DNA of 64,000 nucleotides, taken from contig UQLD01000008.1 in the NCBI GenBank assembly GCA_900541855.1, positions 30,172 to 94,171 of the forward strand, read 5' to 3'. The notes beneath the pieces were generated by a model. It was not told the origin of the DNA, made no database searches, and saw nothing but the letters and a program-made list of their open reading frames with translations. Shown piece after piece: positions 10,309 to 22,004 of this stretch; the first letter of the stretch is position 1, and every line of letters begins with the position of its first letter. Made by a program: the position numbers and the translations under genes. The stretch is from an uncultured Collinsella sp. GTDB lineage: Bacteria; Actinomycetota; Coriobacteriia; Coriobacteriales; Coriobacteriaceae.

Positions 10309-11178
10309 TTACTCGCCACGGACCAGACGGTCAAAGGCAACGACGGTAATGGTGTCGCCGAGCTCCTTGGAGACCTGCTCAGCGTACTTCTTGATGGTGA
10401 GGGAGCTGTCCTTGATGAACTCCTGCTCGGTGAGCACGGACTGCTTGTAGAACTTCTCCAGACGGCCGACAGCCATCTTCTCCTGGATAGCCTCGGGCTT
10501 ACCGGACTCGGCAGCCTGAGCCATGTAGATCTGCTTCTCGTGCTCGACGGTCTCGGCCGGAACCTGATCGCGGGTAGCGCAGATCGGGGCGACGGCGGCA
10601 ACCTGAAGGGCAACGTCGTGAGCGAAGGTCTTGAAGGATTCAGCCTGAGCGGTCTCAGCCTTCTCGAAGGCGAACTCGACGAGGACGCCGATCTTACCAC
10701 CCATGTGGATGTAAGAAGCGAGCGCGCCGTTCTCAGCCTTGCGGGCAGCGAAGCGGGAGATCTTCATGTTCTCGCCCATGATGTGAATCATCTCGGTGAG
10801 CTCGGAGGAAACGGTCTCCTCGCCCATCGGCTTCTCGAGCAGAGCGTCGACGTCAGCAGGCTCGGTGGTAGCGACAACCTCAGCGACCTTGGAAGCAAAG
10901 CCGGTGAACTTGGCGTTAGAGCCAACGAAGTCGGTCTCGCAGGAGAGCTCGAGCAGAGCGCCGGTCTTGCCATCCTCGGAGACGAACGCGGCGACAGCGC
11001 CCTCGTTGGTCTCACGGCCAGCCTTCTTGGCAGCCTTGGCAAGGCCGTTCTTACGCAGAACGTCGACAGCGGCGTCCATGTCGCCGTCAGCCTCGACGAG
11101 AGCCTTCTTGCACTCCATCATCGGGGAGTCGGTCATCTCGCGGAGCTGCTTGACCATAGCGGCGGTAATCTGGGCCAT
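10309..11178 (-). CDS. tsf: Translation elongation factor Ts
   Basis: This 289-residue nucleotide exchange factor regenerates EF-Tu-GTP. The N-terminal UBA-like domain carries VKQLREMTDSPMMECKKAL, the signature that contacts EF-Tu, and two dimerisation-type subdomains follow. A TTG five codons upstream is open in frame, but AAAGGA sits directly before ATG at 11178, which gives the standard MAQIT start. It is the second gene of the rpsB-tsf operon and ends at a terminator. Confidence 0.97.
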   Translation of the reverse strand: MAQITAAMVKQLREMTDSPMMECKKALVEADGDMDAAVDVLRKNGLAKAAKKAGRETNEGAVAAFVSEDGKTGALLELSCETDFVGSNAKFTGFASKVAEVVATTEPADVDALLEKPMGEETVSSELTEMIHIMGENMKISRFAARKAENGALASYIHMGGKIGVLVEFAFEKAETAQAESFKTFAHDVALQVAAVAPICATRDQVPAETVEHEKQIYMAQAAESGKPEAIQEKMAVGRLEKFYKQSVLTEQEFIKDSSLTIKKYAEQVSKELGDTITVVAFDRLVRGE

Positions 11179-11223
11179 TGTGGTTCCTTTCAAAGAGATG
11201 AAAAAGAATTAACTAAGACTGAT

Positions 11224-11952
11224 TTACTCGGCCTTGGGCTCAGCGGCCATCTCGGCCTCGGAGACCTGCTCCTTACCAGAGCCAGCGAGGCAGGCGTCAG
11301 CCATGAGCTCGCACATAAGGGTGACAGCGGAGATAGCGTCATCGTTGCAGGGGATGCCGTACTCGACCTCGTCGGGATCGGAGTTGGTGTCGATCAGGGC
11401 GACGACGGGGATGTTCAGGCGCTGAGCCTCCTTGATGGCGTTCTCCTCGCGCTTGGTGTCGATGACGAAGAGAGCCTGGGGCAGACCCTTCATGTCGCGG
11501 GCGCCACCGAGGTTGGTCTGGAGCTTGGTGAGCTCCTTGCCGAGAACAGCCTGCTCCTTCTTAGGCAGAACAGCCATGCGGCCGTCCTCGACCATGGCCT
11601 CGAGCTCCTCCATGCGGTTGATGCGGGAGCGGATGGTGACGAAGTTGGTCAGCATACCGCCGAGCCAACGCTGGTTGATGTAAGGCATGTTGGCGCGCTC
11701 AGCAGCGTTCTTGACGGCCTCCTGAGCCTGCTTCTTGGTGCCGACGAACAGCACGTTGCCACCCTTGGCGACGTTCTTGACGAAGGTGTAGGCCTGGTCG
11801 GCGTCGAGGATGGTCTGCTTGAGGTCGAGGATGTAGATGCCGTTGCGCTCACCGAAGATGAACGGCTTCATCTTGGGGTTCCAGCGACGGGTCTGGTGAC
11901 CGAAGTGGCAGCCGGCCTCGAGCAGGGTGCGGATATTAATCTTGGTAGCCAT
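11224..11952 (-). CDS. rpsB: 30S ribosomal protein S2
   Basis: The 242-residue S2 begins with [20 protein letters not shown], the family hallmark, and contains PALFVIDT-like [15 protein letters not shown] and [13 protein letters not shown]. The ATG is preceded by AGGAGG at an ideal distance. A 220-base upstream gap contains a good promoter at 12094-12122, giving a leader of about 135 nt that may carry autoregulatory structure. Confidence 0.98.
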   Translation of the reverse strand: MATKINIRTLLEAGCHFGHQTRRWNPKMKPFIFGERNGIYILDLKQTILDADQAYTFVKNVAKGGNVLFVGTKKQAQEAVKNAAERANMPYINQRWLGGMLTNFVTIRSRINRMEELEAMVEDGRMAVLPKKEQAVLGKELTKLQTNLGGARDMKGLPQALFVIDTKREENAIKEAQRLNIPVVALIDTNSDPDEVEYGIPCNDDAISAVTLMCELMADACLAGSGKEQVSEAEMAAEPKAE

Positions 11953-12093
11953 GTTAAACCTCCTGTGGTTTGCCTCCGCGCGGGGTCATCCTCCAAAACC
12001 AACCCGGACATGTGCTACCAAAGCCCGGGCACCACGGTATGAAGTAGCCGCGCGTGCGTGATAAAAACATGTTGCCGTGAAGCAACCCGATGA

Positions 12094-12122
12094 ATGATAG
12101 CAGGAATGCCTCTTCCTGCCAA
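12094..12122 (-). promoter_or_regulatory. Promoter of rpsB-tsf with structured leader
   Basis: On the minus strand TTGGCA (12117-12122) and TATCAT (12094-12099) are 17 bases apart. The predicted transcript starts near 12087, immediately before a 5-bp stem-loop at 12070-12085 (GTTGC/GCAAC), leaving about 135 nt of leader before rpsB. Autoregulation by S2 is known in other bacteria but is only inferred here. Confidence 0.65.
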
Positions 12123-12171
12123 CCCGCAATCAAAACCACACACCTGAGTGCGGCGCGGGACGTCCCAGCCA

Positions 12172-13092
12172 CTATTCGCCGCGGGGATGGGCTTGAGCCA
12201 CGGCACGTTTAAGCCGATCGGGTGTGAGATGCGTGTAGATCTGCGTCGTGGACAGGCTCGCATGACCTAGCAGCTCTTGAACCGAGCGCAGGTCCGCACC
12301 GCCCTCGAGCAAGTCGGTCGCAAAGGTATGGCGCATCGCATGCGGGGCGATGTCAGCCGGAATGCCGGCGAGCGTCGCCAGCGTATGGAACCGCCGCCGG
12401 AGCATCGCGGAGCTCATGCGATTGCCGCGCGCCGATATAAGCAGCGGATGCGGCCCGGTAGCGAGGTCGCGGCGCTTTGCCCGAGCGAGCAACTCCGGCC
12501 TCCCCTCTTCAATATAGAGACGCGTCACATCGAGCGCACGACGATACAGAGGGACGATACGCTCCTTGCTCCCCTTGCCCCACAGGCGCAGCGTGCGCTC
12601 GGACCATGAGATGGATTCCACATTGAGCGCCGCAAGCTCTGAGATGCGGGCACCCGAGGCATAGAGCAACTCGAGCATCGCCGCATCGCGCAGTCCCGCG
12701 GGTGTTGAGGTATCAGGCGTCTTGAGCAGCGCCTCGACCTGCTGGGTCGTAAGGACGCCCGGCAGGTCACGCGGCAGCTTGGGCGACGCGATCGCCGAGA
12801 CCGCATCGCCCTCGACAATCCCCTCGGCAGCCATCCAGCGATAGAGAGATCGGATAGCCGACAGGTGCGCCGCAAGCGTTCGGGGAGCCACCTGCTCACG
12901 CGAAAGCTCAGCAAGATAGCGACGAATGGTGCGCACGTCGGCAGCGAAAGCATCAATATCCTCGCGCTCGCACCAGGCAGCAAAGCGCTCCAGTCTCGAG
13001 CCATAGGCCGTCACCGTGTTGGGAGAAAGCCCCTCAACGCGTGCGATATAGGCGATAAAAGAGTCGACGGTGTCGTACAGGTCAAAGGCTAT
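12172..13092 (-). CDS. xerC: Tyrosine recombinase XerC, start codon apparently ATA (or truncated from GTG 13014)
   Basis: This site-specific recombinase resolves chromosome dimers at dif. Counted from the GTG at 13014, the catalytic set is complete: R123 (GARISEL), K147 or K150 (GKGSK), H225 and R228 (HAMRHTF), H251 (LLGHASL) and Y260 (IYTHLT). From 13014 the protein would be 280 residues and lack the first helix of the core-binding domain. The same frame upstream encodes the expected SFIAYIARVEGLSPNTV, giving about 306 residues from ATA at 13090-13092. That ATA is nine bases after GGAGG and overlaps the trmFO stop (ATAG). No ATG, GTG or TTG occurs in frame between. The neighbour order trmFO-xerC matches Bacillus. 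Confidence 0.85.
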   Translation of the reverse strand: MAFDLYDTVDSFIAYIARVEGLSPNTVTAYGSRLERFAAWCEREDIDAFAADVRTIRRYLAELSREQVAPRTLAAHLSAIRSLYRWMAAEGIVEGDAVSAIASPKLPRDLPGVLTTQQVEALLKTPDTSTPAGLRDAAMLELLYASGARISELAALNVESISWSERTLRLWGKGSKERIVPLYRRALDVTRLYIEEGRPELLARAKRRDLATGPHPLLISARGNRMSSAMLRRRFHTLATLAGIPADIAPHAMRHTFATDLLEGGADLRSVQELLGHASLSTTQIYTHLTPDRLKRAVAQAHPRGE

Positions 13093-14426
13093 GACCGGTC
13101 GCCTCCAAACAAGTCGGAACGCGTGGCCAAGTAGGCATCGAGGGCCTCGAGCGCACGGTCCGCATAGGCCTGATAGCGGTCGCGCTTGCTGCGGCGCTTA
13201 CCGTCCTCGAGCGGCGGCACCAGGCCAAAGTTGACATGCATGGGCTGATAGCCCACGGTGGCAGGATCGGTCGCATAGCCCACGAGCGCACCCAGGGCGC
13301 CCACGCGGGGCAACTCGACGGAATCGGCGCCGATAGCCTCTGCATAGGTGTTGAGCGCCGCGAGCAGACCGGTCGCCACGGCTTCCATGTACCCCTCGGT
13401 GCCGGTGATCTGACCGGCCAGGCGCACGCCGGTACCGGGCACGGCAAAGGTGCCATCGAGCACGTGCGGGGCGTCGACAAAGGTATTGCGGTGCATGACA
13501 CCGTAGCGGAAGAACTCAGCGTTCTCCAGGCCCGGCACCATATGGAAGACGCGCTTCTGCTCGCCAAAGGTCAGGTTGGTCTGGAAGCCCACCAGGTTAT
13601 AGGCGGTCTTCTCCTTGTTCTCGGCACGCAGCTGAATCGCCGCCCAAGGGCGACGTCCGGTACGCGGGTCGGTGAGGCCGACGGGCTTCATGGCGCCAAA
13701 GCGAATGGCGTCCTTGCCGGTGCACGCAACCTCCTCGGCAGGCTGGCAGGCCTGGAACAGATCGCCGCCCTCAAAGTCCTTGAGCACCACGCGGTCGGCC
13801 GTGGTGAGCGCCTCGATAAAGGCCTCGTACTCCTCCTTGTTGAGCGGAGCGTTGAGATAGTCGCCGCTCCCCTGCTCCTCGTAGCGCGACTGCGAAAACA
13901 GCACGTCCATATCGAGCGTGGAGGCATCGACGATCGGCGCCGCGGCATCGAAGAACGCAAGGGCGTCGCCACCGACGAGCTTCATGACCTCTTCGCTCAG
14001 CGCCGGTGAACACAGCGGGCCCGCGGCAATGACCACGTGGCCCTCGGGGATCTGGGTGACCTCGCCGTGAACGACCTCGATATTGGGGCGGGCGGCAACC
14101 TCAGCCTCGACGAGCTCGGAGAATGTAACACGGTCGACCGCCAGGGCGCCACCAGCGGGAACAGCAGCGCGATGGGCGCAGTCGAGCAGGACTGAACCCA
14201 TGCGCTCAAGCTCGGCCTTCAGCAAACCAGCCGCGGAATCCGGACGGGTCGACTTAAACGAATTGGAGCAGACGAGCTCTGCCAGGTGATCGGTATGGTG
14301 AGCCGGGGAGCTCACCTGGGGGCGCATCTCGCACAGCTTTACGGCAAACCCGCGGTCTGCCAGCTGGATCGCGCATTCCGAACCCGCCAGACCGCCACCG
14401 ATAACCGTCACCTGATCGAACTGCAT
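13089..14426 (-). CDS. trmFO: Methylenetetrahydrofolate-tRNA-(uracil-5-)-methyltransferase TrmFO
   Basis: This 445-residue flavoprotein makes m5U54 in the T loop of tRNA using methylene-THF and FADH2. The FAD dinucleotide-binding loop IGGGLAGSE is at residues 9-17, followed by LCEMRPQVSSPAHHT and a region around LVCSNSFKS typical of Gid/TrmFO proteins. ATG 14426 is chosen over a TTG two codons upstream because AAAGG lies nine bases before it. It overlaps the xerC coding frame by a few bases. Confidence 0.96.
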   Translation of the reverse strand: MQFDQVTVIGGGLAGSECAIQLADRGFAVKLCEMRPQVSSPAHHTDHLAELVCSNSFKSTRPDSAAGLLKAELERMGSVLLDCAHRAAVPAGGALAVDRVTFSELVEAEVAARPNIEVVHGEVTQIPEGHVVIAAGPLCSPALSEEVMKLVGGDALAFFDAAAPIVDASTLDMDVLFSQSRYEEQGSGDYLNAPLNKEEYEAFIEALTTADRVVLKDFEGGDLFQACQPAEEVACTGKDAIRFGAMKPVGLTDPRTGRRPWAAIQLRAENKEKTAYNLVGFQTNLTFGEQKRVFHMVPGLENAEFFRYGVMHRNTFVDAPHVLDGTFAVPGTGVRLAGQITGTEGYMEAVATGLLAALNTYAEAIGADSVELPRVGALGALVGYATDPATVGYQPMHVNFGLVPPLEDGKRRSKRDRYQAYADRALEALDAYLATRSDLFGGDRS

Positions 14427-14440
14427 CTGCAAACACCTTT

Positions 14441-15376
14441 CTAATTGACACGTTTTCCATTGTGACCGAAGGGCGTCTGGGCGTGAAGGGCAAACTTGGA
14501 GGGCGCATACCTTCCATCCATCATGCGCTCGATAAGGCCCTCGAGTTCAAGCGAACCCAAGAGTTTGAGTACGCCGACAGCATCGAGTGAGACGAGCGCC
14601 GCGATGTCGTCGACCTTGAGCGGAGAGGCGATGAGCGCATGCATCACGGTCTGCTGTGTTGGATTCAGGTCGGCAATGCCGGGAGCATCGGGGCGCGAGT
14701 AGCGCAGGGTGCCGTATATGCGAGAGATAGCCATCTCGATGGACTCCTCGTCGACAATGCAGCAGGCACCGTTCGCAATGAGGTAATTCGTGCCACGCGA
14801 CTCGGGCGATAGGATCGACCCCGGCACGGCAAGAAGTTCGCGCCCCAAATCCATAGTAGCCTCGGCTGTAGAAAACGTCCCGGAAGGCATACCCGCCTCG
14901 GATACAAAGAGGGCTTGCGACAGGGCCGCGATCACGCGATTGCGACGCGGAAAGGCAAACTTGCGCGGACCCATGCCCCACGGAGAGATCGACACGACCG
15001 CGCCGCCCGTATCGAGCGTGCGCGTAATAAGCCCCGCGCTCGAACGCGGGTAGACCACGTCGGCGCCCGTCCCCAGCACCACGACGTGTTTGCCGCCGGC
15101 GTTGACCGCAGCCCAACCCGAGGCCTGGTCACAACCGACCGCACCGCCCGAAACTACCGTCACTCCCGCCTCAACCGCCACCTTCGCCGCAAGCTCTGCC
15201 ACGGCAAGACCATACGGCGAGGCCTTTCGCGCACCGATGATGGAGAGCGCGGGCGTCGAAAGCACCTCGGGGTTGCCGCGCACATAGAGCGTCTGGGGTA
15301 CATCAGATAGCTCCAAAACGCTCTCGGGATACAACGCATCACCTGGATGCAGCTCGAAGGTCCCCTCAGCTATCAT
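14441..15376 (-). CDS. dprA: DNA-processing protein DprA/Smf
   Basis: This 311-residue protein belongs to the family that loads RecA onto incoming single strands during natural transformation. The Rossmann-like core holds SIIGARKASPYG, VVSGGAVGCDQAS and FPRRNRVIAALS, and a C-terminal winged-helix-like domain (about 235-300) follows. The ATG overlaps the comM stop by four bases (ATGA). The adjacency of dprA and comM suggests retained competence functions, although both families also occur in bacteria not known to be competent. topA, a common neighbour, is absent. Confidence 0.94.
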   Translation of the reverse strand: MIAEGTFELHPGDALYPESVLELSDVPQTLYVRGNPEVLSTPALSIIGARKASPYGLAVAELAAKVAVEAGVTVVSGGAVGCDQASGWAAVNAGGKHVVVLGTGADVVYPRSSAGLITRTLDTGGAVVSISPWGMGPRKFAFPRRNRVIAALSQALFVSEAGMPSGTFSTAEATMDLGRELLAVPGSILSPESRGTNYLIANGACCIVDEESIEMAISRIYGTLRYSRPDAPGIADLNPTQQTVMHALIASPLKVDDIAALVSLDAVGVLKLLGSLELEGLIERMMDGRYAPSKFALHAQTPFGHNGKRVN

Positions 15377-16896
15377 TGGTCCCTCCTTCCCTGGTACATC
15401 GCCGCCTCGAGCACGTGGTCCTGCGTCACTTGCTCGCTCTCGGCGACGTCAGCGATTGTACGCGCGATACGCACCAGGCGTACGATGCCGCGGCCCGTGA
15501 GATGCGTGCGTTTGGATAGGCCAAGTACGCATTTCTCGGCAGCATCATCGAGCTCGAAGGTCGAAACGACGCCGTCAATAGACCGCGTCTCGTCATCCTC
15601 GGCCTCGGCATCCGCATCGTCCATACGGAACTCGCGCCAGGCGCGAAAGGCACGACCGCGCACAACGTAGTCACGTAACTCGGCCGACGACATACCCTCC
15701 GCACCCTCGATAATCACTTGAGGGTCGGGACGGGTCACATCGATCATCATGTCGATACGGTCGGCCAAGGGACCGCGCAGTTTAGACCGATAGCGCTCGA
15801 CCATCGCCGCCGAGCAGCGACACGGTACCTCGCGATCGCCCAAAAAGCCGCAGGGGCAGGGATTGCTCGCAGCCAGCAGCTGAAAGCGCGACGGGAAGGT
15901 AAAAGCCCCGTCGACGCGTACGATCCTCACGTAGCCGCGCTCGATGGGCTGACGCAGCGTCTGCAGCACGCCAGTGGGAAACTCGGCAAGCTCGTCCAAA
16001 AAGAGCACGCCGCCATGAGCAAGGCTGATCTCACCCGGGTGCACCGGGCGCCCGCCGCCGATAAGGCCTGCGGTCGAAATACTGTGGTGGGGACTGCGGA
16101 AGGGGCGGTGCCCCGCCAACAAGCCATCAATGTTCTCACCCAAAACCGAATGGATGCACAGTGCCTCCTGCTGATCCTCAACGGAAAGCTCGGGCAGGAT
16201 GCCGGTCATACGGCGTGCGAGCATCGTCTTGCCCGATCCCGGAGACCCGATCATGAGCAAGCCGAGTTCTCCTGCCGCCGCAAGCGCCATGCCGCGTTTA
16301 GCGACTTCCTGCCCCAGCACGTCTGCATAGTCGAGCTCGGGCTCAAAGGTCGCCTCGACACCCTCGGAATCCAAGTAGTGCCGTGCGGCATCGCCCATGC
16401 CGTGAGCAAGCTGAGACAGATGGTCGATAAAGCCGCAATCTACGCCCGCGAGTGGCACATGCTGGTCGGACCTGCCGGCGATAAAAGACAGCCCCATGTC
16501 GCGAGCCAATAGCTGAAACGCCACCTCGCCCTTGACGGGAAGCACCGTACCGTCCAGACCAAGCTCACCTGCGATAAGGCAGCGATCGAGGTTGTCGCGG
16601 GGAATCTGCCCATCGGCCGCCAATACCGCGATGGCGATGGGCAGATCAAAGCCGCTACCGGTCTTGCGGATATCGCCGGGCGCCAGATTGACCGTAATGC
16701 CCGAGCGCGGGATCTCGAACCCGGCGGAGCGCATCGCGCAGCGAATACGACCGCGCGACTCCATCACCTCCATACTCGGTATGCCGAGCATCTGGATGCC
16801 CGGAACGCCGCCGGCAAGCGAGACCTCGACCGTGACGGGAATCGCCTCGACGCCGCGGATGCAGGCCGCGTGAACGGCAAACGTCTCGAACGCCAT
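15373..16896 (-). CDS. comM: YifB/ComM-family Mg-chelatase-like AAA+ ATPase
   Basis: This 507-residue AAA+ protein has an N-terminal Lon-C/S5-like domain (1-180), Walker A GSPGSGKT at 217-224, Walker B around GGVLFLDELAEF, and a C-terminal Mg_chelatase_C region. ComM is a branch-migration helicase that aids integration of transformed DNA in proteobacteria; that role is inferred here. Between about residues 430 and 450 is an acidic stretch rich in Asp/Glu. The frame is open further upstream, but ATG 16896, one base over the preceding stop (TGATG), gives the normal N terminus MAFETFAVHAACIRGVEA. Confidence 0.92.
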   Translation of the reverse strand: MAFETFAVHAACIRGVEAIPVTVEVSLAGGVPGIQMLGIPSMEVMESRGRIRCAMRSAGFEIPRSGITVNLAPGDIRKTGSGFDLPIAIAVLAADGQIPRDNLDRCLIAGELGLDGTVLPVKGEVAFQLLARDMGLSFIAGRSDQHVPLAGVDCGFIDHLSQLAHGMGDAARHYLDSEGVEATFEPELDYADVLGQEVAKRGMALAAAGELGLLMIGSPGSGKTMLARRMTGILPELSVEDQQEALCIHSVLGENIDGLLAGHRPFRSPHHSISTAGLIGGGRPVHPGEISLAHGGVLFLDELAEFPTGVLQTLRQPIERGYVRIVRVDGAFTFPSRFQLLAASNPCPCGFLGDREVPCRCSAAMVERYRSKLRGPLADRIDMMIDVTRPDPQVIIEGAEGMSSAELRDYVVRGRAFRAWREFRMDDADAEAEDDETRSIDGVVSTFELDDAAEKCVLGLSKRTHLTGRGIVRLVRIARTIADVAESEQVTQDHVLEAAMYQGRRDQ

Positions 16897-17381
16897 CACG
16901 ACACCTGCCAATCGAACGCGTTGTACTGGTGCTCGATCTCGGCGATATGCCCGCCGCGAATGGTAACGCCCACGGCATCGAAGCGAATCGCCTTGAGCGG
17001 ATAATGCTCCATGAGATAGCAACTTGCGATGCGGCGGTAGCGACGTTGCTTTTGGGCGTCCACGGCCTCCTCGGGAAAGACCCGCGTGCTGCAATCCAGC
17101 GCAACGCGTCTGGTCTTGACCTCGGCCATCACCACGACATCGTCGAGCTCATCGAGCAGCACCAGGTCGGCCTCGCCCTCGGTGCAACGATAACCCTGCT
17201 CCAGCAAGGTGTAGCCGCGCTCGTTAAAGTAGTCGATGGTGATCAGCTCGCCCAGCATGCCCAGCTCGCGAGGACTGAGTCCCTTGATAAACTCGGGCGT
17301 CATCGCCCCACAGTCGAGCTCGCCGTTTTCCCAACGCTCCTTGAGCTGCTGCGTCTTGCTCTTTTTGCTTGCGGCACTCAT
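16896..17381 (-). CDS. YraN/UPF0102 family endonuclease-like protein
   Basis: This 161-residue protein has the UPF0102 core: GELITIDYFNERGYTLLEQGYR, then GEADLVLLD and AEVKTRR, the E-D-ExK pattern of the restriction-endonuclease fold. Family members are about 120 residues; this one has a Lys/Gln-rich N-terminal extension of about 40. The ATG at 17381 follows GAAAGGAG. Function is unproven, but members usually lie beside rnhB, comM and dprA, as here. It probably begins the operon that continues through comM, dprA, trmFO and xerC, since a terminator separates it from rnhB. Confidence 0.85.
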   Translation of the reverse strand: MSAASKKSKTQQLKERWENGELDCGAMTPEFIKGLSPRELGMLGELITIDYFNERGYTLLEQGYRCTEGEADLVLLDELDDVVVMAEVKTRRVALDCSTRVFPEEAVDAQKQRRYRRIASCYLMEHYPLKAIRFDAVGVTIRGGHIAEIEHQYNAFDWQVS

Positions 17382-17478
17382 GGGGTCTCCTTTCCCGCAC
17401 ACTGCATTGCCCCGATGATGAGGGCACCTTTCATGCGGGTAAGTACCGGAAGCAAACCAAAAGCTGACCAAATGCCGA

Positions 17479-17521
17479 CAAAAAACGGGCCGTACGCAGC
17501 AATGCTGCTGCATACGGCCCG
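17479..17521 (-). terminator. Intrinsic terminator after rnhB
   Basis: A 16-bp stem with one mismatch (17486-17501 with 17506-17521) and a 4-base loop is followed on the minus strand by six T. It separates rnhB from the YraN-comM-dprA operon. Confidence 0.92.
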
Positions 17522-17570
17522 CTACCAGCAGGTTTATAAAACCACAGAGGTCCCTGTCTCCACAATTGGC

Positions 17571-18359
17571 CTAGAAAAGGCGCTCAGTCTGCAGAAAGTT
17601 TCCGCAAAAGCTCACGCGGTGCAGCGGACAAAGTCCATGTTTGCGAATGGCCTCGATGTGCTCGGGGCTCGCATAGCCCTTCGACTCGGCCAGATGGTAC
17701 TCGGGGTACTCGGCGTCGTACTCGACCATCATCTCGTCACGCGTGACCTTGGCCATGATGGACGCTGCGGCGATGCAGGCGATCTTGGCATCGCCTTTCA
17801 CCACATCGCGCTCGTTAGGAACAGCGCCCAAGGGGTTGCCATCCATGAGGACGCAGTCGGGTTCAAGTCCCGTATCGGCCACGGCGCCCGCAACGGCGGT
17901 ACGGATAGCACGGGCCATGCCCATCTCATCGATATCCTTAGGCGCGATATGGCAAAAACCGATCGCCGTCGCCACCTCGGCAATCTTCACTGAGAGCAAC
18001 TCGCGGCGCGCCGGCGTGAGCTTTTTGGAATCGTTGATGCCCCAGACGCGCGGCTCCATGGGAAGGCACACGGCACACACGGTTAAGGGACCCGCTACCG
18101 AGCCGCGGCCCACCTCGTCGACACCAACGACCACCCCATCGCCGCCAAGCTCATGCATAAGCTCGTACATGTCATTGACGCGCTCGCGCTCGGCAAGTTC
18201 CTTAGCATGGCGTTTGAGGGCGCGTTCACAAGCCTTGATCACCTGCTGGCGCGGGTCCTCGCGATAATGCTCCACGAGGGCGGGGATCTCCTCAAACGTT
18301 GCGCTCGCTAGCTCTCCGGCAACCTGCGATGCCGAAACCGAGCTCGTCATATTGGCCAT
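17571..18359 (-). CDS. rnhB: Ribonuclease HII
   Basis: This 262-residue nuclease removes ribonucleotides and RNA primers from DNA. The active-site motif VGVDEVGRGSVAGPL is central, followed by the conserved SKKLTPARRE and ASIMAKVTRDE blocks. It has about 90 residues before the DEVGRG motif, longer than the minimal family. ATG 18359 is preferred over 18377 because AAGGAGG lies seven bases before it. It follows rplS across a terminator, matching the rplS-rnhB order of many bacteria. Confidence 0.96.
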   Translation of the reverse strand: MANMTSSVSASQVAGELASATFEEIPALVEHYREDPRQQVIKACERALKRHAKELAERERVNDMYELMHELGGDGVVVGVDEVGRGSVAGPLTVCAVCLPMEPRVWGINDSKKLTPARRELLSVKIAEVATAIGFCHIAPKDIDEMGMARAIRTAVAGAVADTGLEPDCVLMDGNPLGAVPNERDVVKGDAKIACIAAASIMAKVTRDEMMVEYDAEYPEYHLAESKGYASPEHIEAIRKHGLCPLHRVSFCGNFLQTERLF

Positions 18360-18386
18360 ACCAGGCCCTCCTTGCATGCAAATCAG

Positions 18387-18418
18387 ATAAAAAGAAGGGC
18401 CACCCGAAGGTGGCCCTT
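18387..18418 (-). terminator. Intrinsic terminator after rplS
   Basis: A 10-bp perfect stem (18395-18404 with 18409-18418) with a TTCG loop on the minus strand is followed by a T-rich run. It lies 35 bases beyond the rplS stop and overlaps the rnhB 5' region. Confidence 0.85.
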
Positions 18419-18452
18419 GTGTCCAAACGAGTGGACAGACGCTGCGATCTTC

Positions 18453-18794
18453 TTAGCGCTTCTCGGGGATGCGAGCAGCCTTGCCCACCTTGTCGCGGAG
18501 GTAGTACAGCTTGGCGCGACGGACGCGACCATGACGAACGACCTCGAGCTTGGCGATCTTGGGGCTGTGAAGCGGGAAGGTACGCTCAACACCGACACCG
18601 AAGGACATCTTGCGGACGGTGAAGGTCTCGCGGGCACCGGCGCCGGCCATGCGGATGACGTCGCCCTGGAAGACCTGGATGCGCTCGCGGTCGCCTTCCT
18701 TAATGCGGTAGTGAACCTTGACGTTGTCGGCGACGCGAACCTGAGGAATGTCCTCGCGGATCTGCTGACGCTCGATTGCGCGGATGTAATCCAT
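18453..18794 (-). CDS. rplS: 50S ribosomal protein L19
   Basis: The 113-residue L19 shows the family pattern [39 protein letters not shown] and [11 protein letters not shown] 18794 follows AAGGA by seven bases; a TTG two codons upstream is less suitable. It has its own promoter (18864-18891) and terminator, so it is a single-gene unit here, not part of the rpsP-rimM-trmD operon as in many bacteria. Confidence 0.97.
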   Translation of the reverse strand: MDYIRAIERQQIREDIPQVRVADNVKVHYRIKEGDRERIQVFQGDVIRMAGAGARETFTVRKMSFGVGVERTFPLHSPKIAKLEVVRHGRVRRAKLYYLRDKVGKAARIPEKR

Positions 18795-18818
18795 GTGCAA
18801 TTCCTTACTCTTCTAGAG

Positions 18819-18842
18819 GTGCCGTACCACCTTGGCCGGCAC
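18819..18842 (-). promoter_or_regulatory. Stem-loop in the rplS leader
   Basis: GTGCCG (18819-18824) and CGGCAC (18837-18842) form a perfect 6-bp stem inside the roughly 60-nt rplS leader. It could be an L19 autoregulatory site, by analogy with ribosomal-protein leaders elsewhere; this is inference. Confidence 0.35.
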
Positions 18843-18863
18843 GTAGTTGAACAAACGTATTCG

Positions 18864-18891
18864 AGTATACACGCGCGGGTTTCTGCTGCAA
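18864..18891 (-). promoter_or_regulatory. Promoter of rplS
   Basis: On the minus strand TTGCAG (18886-18891) and TATACT (18864-18869) are 16 bases apart, placing the transcript start near 18857 and a leader of about 60 nt before rplS. Confidence 0.6.
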
Positions 18892-18937
18892 GAACAATTT
18901 TTTACGCAGACAAAAAGACAAAACCCGCACATGATAA

Positions 18938-18965
18938 CCGCCCGCCTCGCGAATGAGACGGGCGG
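18938..18965 (-). terminator. Probable terminator after ppdK
   Basis: An 11-bp GC-rich stem with one mismatch (18938-18948 with 18955-18965) and a 6-base loop lies about 40 bases beyond the ppdK stop. The T-rich stretch on the minus strand begins only about 20 bases later, so efficiency is uncertain. Confidence 0.6.
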
Positions 18966-19003
18966 CATGAAGGGGGCTACGCTAGGCGTCTAAACCCAAA
19001 ACG

Positions 19004-21754
<2,751 letters not shown>

Positions 21755-21929
21755 GACACTTCCCCTTCCATGCGCTCTCGCGCACGACCGTGGTAACGAA
21801 TCGACCCGCCGAATGCGGGCCGTGAGGGAACTATACGGCGGGTTTTGGGCAGGCTTGAGCAGAGGGTGCGCGGTTTGGTAAACGTGCTAAAACTGGCGGT
21901 AAACGGTAGGTAAAGGTGGTTACCTTATG

Positions 21930-21960
21930 AAGATACCACTGCAATAAAAAAGCAGGTCAA
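21930..21960 (-). promoter_or_regulatory. Candidate promoter upstream of ppdK
   Basis: On the minus strand TTGACC (21955-21960) is 19 bases from TATCTT (21930-21935), which is preceded by TGG, an extended -10 pattern. It lies in the 250-base gap between the regulator and ppdK. The long spacer makes this tentative; no other strong feature is seen in the gap. Confidence 0.4.
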
Positions 21961-22004
21961 GTGCGATGTTTTTGCTAAATCGCTTTATCAAAATGCTACT
22001 ACTA

